From Acanthacorydalis orientalis (Eukaryota > Arthropoda > Insecta > Megaloptera > Corydalidae), in assembly GCA_034766995.1 (NCBI GenBank), contig CM068318.1, positions 4,852,001-4,916,000 on the forward strand: a stretch of DNA of 64,000 bases, written 5' to 3'. The notes under the pieces were generated by a model that had not been told where the DNA came from, did not search any database, and worked only from the letters and a program-made list of their open reading frames with translations. Made by a program: the position numbers and the translations under genes. Numbering within the stretch: the stretch's first letter is position 1; the number at the start of each line of letters is the position of its first letter. Shown one piece after another: positions 60,311-64,000 of the stretch.

Positions 60311-60568
60311 GATGTACACTTTCAGTGTAAAACTGATAAGAAATTTATTTAAAATATTGTATCAGCTGAAGCCTTAGAATAAATAAATTGTTACAGATTT
60401 TAACATTTGATTTTTTTTATGTTACTTTATATAAACATTTTCAATAAATATTTTACAGTTTACATTATACACAGATTATTTGTGGGTTATTTCTGTTATT
60501 TGTTAGGGAAGAGTGGTGGTGAGGGTATGATTTGTAAAATTAAATGTATAATTTTTATGATAGAAATT

Positions 60569-60569
<1 letters not shown>

Positions 60570-60612
<43 letters not shown>
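60570..60612. repeat. (TA)n microsatellite
   Basis: About 43 bp of TA. Confidence 0.95.
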
Positions 60613-60615
<3 letters not shown>

Positions 60616-62461
60616 TTGTATGTATGTGTGTGTGAGTATGTATGTATGCAAGCTTGCATGCATGCGTAGGTGTGTGTTTGTGGTTTAAAATTTAAAAAAA
60701 AGCGAAACTGAACTCAAACAATAGTATGTAGAGCAGAGATACCCTGTGTGCTTGTATTTTTTTATAGCACTCGCCACTGTAGTAAACATAAAGGTAGATA
60801 CGTTCGTAGATTGTTAGTCTGTATATACCGTGGCGTAGCGAAATGTCTGAGAGGGAGTCGAGTTTATTCTAGAATAATAAACTTTATATGAAGTTTAATG
60901 CGATTCTCTTGTTGGATTTTTTTATCATATTATATTGTGTTTTTAAATTCTACACTCGAGCTTATAAAAGAAACTTTCCGGTAAATTTAATTTATGCTTT
61001 GATTGTTGTTTATTGAATAAAAAATAAGGTTACATTAAACATGCCCACTTTTTATGTAAATGTATAATAACATTTTTTTTTTAATTTAAGAAATGTTCAG
61101 TATTTAATAATCGCCCGATTCCGTTGAAAGTTTTATCTCGCGATGGAACGGTGTTACACGAAGCGCGGGACATCGCGTTTTTCTTATTATTTTCAATATG
61201 AACGGAGTCCCACAGCGATAAGCCTTGTTGATGATTAGTTAGTGACGTTGTTATTTTACAATATTTCAATATGGTCGGCTAATATATGAATGGGTTTAAA
61301 GTCTTAAAGTAAATATAAATCAGTTAACGGATTCGGTTTTAAATGTTTTTGAAATAATTCACATATCATTTTCTTAATTTACATAAATATATAAATGTTT
61401 TGAATACAGTTTGTCAGAATAACACGATGAGATTTTTTTATTAGAAAATTAAGTTGTTAAAATAATTACAGGATTTATCATAAACATCTTCTCAACTATA
61501 AACTATACTTATTAAAAAAAATACCTGTTACTTTACAAATAACTCTAGATACCTGTAAATTAACAAGTACATCCAAAAAATATTCTAATAAATAAGATGA
61601 CATTTATTTCATAATAATAAAAAAAAATTAATTAAAATATTTAACATTTTCTCTGATGTATTTTTAAAATAACTTTTTATAAGAAAAAACAGTTTATGAT
61701 ATGTCTGTTGAAAGGGTCTACATTTACAAGAAAAGAAAAATAATAAATCTGCTCTGAATCGAAAGTGAAGTGGTATAAATTAGATTCGACTGACATTCCT
61801 GTTTTGTATTTATTTAATATATTATTCATAGCTTGAGGACATGCACTCGACGATTAGCAAAATGGGGTGCTTGTAAATACAGAGTCAACTGCAGTCTTGC
61901 ATAAGAGCCCTTCACGAACTCAAATTAAAGCAAAACAAAATAAACGGTGTTTACTAATTATAATTATAAAATCACTCCACTGATATCTCACAGCTAATTC
62001 AAGCTTTAATTGTGAAAATCCACAGATCGTGTGTTCAGTGAAAAAATAAAGTATAATTTACCAATTTTAATTTTTAAAATTATGTTTCAAAGTTATTAAA
62101 TATCAAATGAATTTATATTAAATATTTGAACTTAATACAAATTTGACTAAATAATTACTTAAATATATTATAAAATTAATGTTTTCTTACAAGTAAATAC
62201 TATATTTATAATTTTCACTTTCTATAAATTCATTTTATTTTATTAAATCTATTGGATTACTTGATAAAATATAGTTTAAAAAGAAAATCTATTACTACAC
62301 AGTGTCATTATTTCTTGTGACTATTTTATTGGTAATTTCCATGTCTATTGTTATAGTATTCTTAAGTTAAATTGTTAATAGTATTCTTATGTGTAATATG
62401 GCTTAATAAATAACCCAAACGACATCGTATTTAGCCAGAATTGTTTATATTTGTTATATTG

Positions 62462-62462
<1 letters not shown>

Positions 62463-62508
<46 letters not shown>
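62463..62508. repeat. (TA)n microsatellite
   Basis: About 46 bp of TA. Confidence 0.95.
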
Positions 62509-62509
<1 letters not shown>

Positions 62510-62569
62510 TCAGAAAATCAATTGATAATTCCTGCTATTTCATAAATGTGTAATGATTGGAAAAAAAAA

Positions 62570-62810
62570 GCTCCGAGTCAGTTTAAAGGGAGGAAAATTG
62601 ACGTGATTATAAGCAAAGCTCAACGCGTTAGTTTAATCATATTACTGCCGTGCGGGCAGATACGAACCACGGACTGTGACCGAAATGTCAGACACCTACT
62701 GCAGTTGAAATCATTTGTTTGATTCCCAGTTACGATTTGATTGCACCGCTAACAAATTGCTACGTGATATATTTGACGTCGGTGACATAATTCGACCTAA
62801 TATATGAATG
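62570..62810. promoter_or_regulatory. CpG-richer patch
   Basis: Contains CTGCCGTGCGGGCAG (62646-62660), a 5-bp inverted repeat. The minus strand there has GGTTCGTATC, which recalls a tRNA B box, but no acceptor stem or A box fits, so no tRNA or SINE is called. Confidence 0.25.
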
Positions 62811-63035
62811 CAAATTCCCTTCATACGCTTTATTTTTTTTAAACACGTATCATACGAATTTATGGATGAATAGGCTTTTTTCCAATTTTCAGAGTGTTGT
62901 GTTGTAATTCGGAAATTTTTGCAATTACCTTTATTTGACCGTTCGAATTCCAACGGTCGGAAAAATGTTGAGAGATGTTTTTTGGTTTCATGGACATTAT
63001 TTTTATTTATTTACATATTTATCTATCTATTTATC

Positions 63036-63047
63036 TCCCTCTCTCTC

Positions 63048-63088
<41 letters not shown>
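63036..63088. repeat. Compound (CT)n-(TA)n microsatellite
   Basis: About 14 bp of CT, a short gap, then about 38 bp of TA, preceded by TCTA units. Confidence 0.9.
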
Positions 63089-63090
<2 letters not shown>

Positions 63091-63567
63091 AGATAAATAG
63101 AGATAAAAAAGAAATAAATGCCAATCTAAAATTACATTAAGAATCTGTACTTCGAACTGAATAATTATTTTATTTAATAGTCATATTTATTCTCTGTGAT
63201 GATACATTTACAATTGTATTACTCTTACTCTTTATTATTGTGATTTTTTATGTCACAGTAAAATATAAATTTATATTTTATTATTTTTTTTTATATAACT
63301 AAAGATTTTCCAGTTCTGATAACTGCATGTTATTTTCCATATCGAAATGTTGTATGATATATATATATATATATATGAATACTTAAACCAGTTCATCTTT
63401 TCCTCTTATAAACTCATGTTTCTAGTATTTACACCTTCATATACAAAGATATCTCTGATATCTCATGTGTTTCTTATGCCATTATAATCATTGACGTCTC
63501 TGAGATGTACTTAGATTTAATTCGCTTTAGTGCAGCTACAAAACTTTAATAAATATTAAAATATTAG

Positions 63568-63618
<51 letters not shown>

Positions 63619-64000
63619 GCTAAAGTGTGAACCATAGAAACAGATCTTGCAACATGTGTATTTTGAATTTGTACAAAGATGACAGTGAAAGCTAAATGGA
63701 CTATTCGAGTGAGGACACATTTTCCTGAACATATACGTTCCACTGGTAAACAGCAACATCCTGTAAAAAGATGTCACGTGTGCACAAAAAATAATATAAA
63801 AAGCGACACGATTTTGACAGTGTACAAAATGTCAAGTACTTGTAATTTACCAGAAAGTTTCATACTTTACAGGATAATTGAATTATTGTTTAATTTGTTA
63901 TTTAATTATTCCTTATTAATTTTGGTTATTAGTATTAAATTATAATATTTAGCAATGTAAATTCTTTCTTTGTTAAGCTTACACAAATGTTAAGCTGAAA
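63089..64000. other. AT-rich end of window
   Basis: (TA)n arrays at 63357-63376 and 63570-63615. The 88-codon plus frame (63679-63945) and 73-codon minus frame (63556-63777) overlap in a less AT-rich patch; neither has a motif. No gene is called. Confidence 0.5.
63570..63615. repeat. (TA)n microsatellite
   Basis: About 46 bp of TA. Confidence 0.95.

Larger units (their letters stand above)
60311..62569. other. Mixed AT-rich DNA
   Basis: (TA)n at 60570-60612, followed by TGTG- and ATGC-rich words to 60675. CpG-richer patches lie at 60730-60860 and 61100-61260; the latter has a 62-codon minus-strand frame of mixed composition but no motif. (TA)n at 62463-62508. Confidence 0.5.

Noticed and set aside
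62640..62720. tRNA-derived SINE suggested by GGTTCGTATC on the minus strand
   Set aside because: No A box at the right distance, no tail, and no second copy in the window.

Overview
This window looks like non-coding DNA from an animal genome, most likely an insect. It is very AT-rich and has no continuous gene, no tRNA or rRNA, and no prokaryote-style operon structure. It carries decayed Tc1/mariner-superfamily transposons, about 48 (TA)n arrays with (CT), (GA), (CA) and (TG) borders, and short CpG-rich islands in an AT-rich background. That mix would fit an insect such as a hymenopteran, but the species cannot be fixed from the sequence. Open frames of 60-117 codons occur throughout. Most are (TA)n arrays read as Tyr-Ile repeats, or chance frames in CpG-rich islands.

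Layout. 1-15.3 kb: AT-rich DNA, CpG-rich islands (about 0.7, 2.7, 6.6, 7.9, 9.9, 12.4 and 14.7 kb), two short related GC-rich sequences (2.24 and 10.34 kb) and several copies of an old dispersed repeat. 15.3-16.6 kb: a full-length but dead mariner with both terminal inverted repeats. 17-20 kb: two of the strongest CpG-rich islands. 22.4-23.3 kb: an unusual competing hairpin, then a mariner deletion derivative inserted inside an older Tc1/mariner-like element. 24.43-24.52 kb: a textbook-like recursive splice site followed 57 nt later by a second 5' splice site. 25-42 kb: (TA)n-dense DNA, islands at 26.2, 31, 38 and 39.5 kb, a foldback element at 35.5 kb and a second, weaker recursive-splice candidate at 40.2 kb. 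42.7-43.2 kb: a broken coding remnant of unknown, possibly Helitron, origin. 44.7-48 kb: CpG-rich islands and a second, more complete Tc1/mariner-like copy (46.6-47.5 kb). 52-54 kb: island cluster. 55.07-55.13 kb: a candidate 60-nt exon on the minus strand. 52.6 and 60.2 kb: an inverted pair of about 98-bp repeats with paired CCAAT-type boxes.

Interpretation (inference). The simplest reading is one very long intron, or a gene desert next to a developmental or neuronal gene, with islands acting as enhancers or insulators. The recursive splice candidates lie on the plus strand and the exon candidate on the minus strand. So either two genes overlap here or one of the signals is chance. RNA-seq would settle this.
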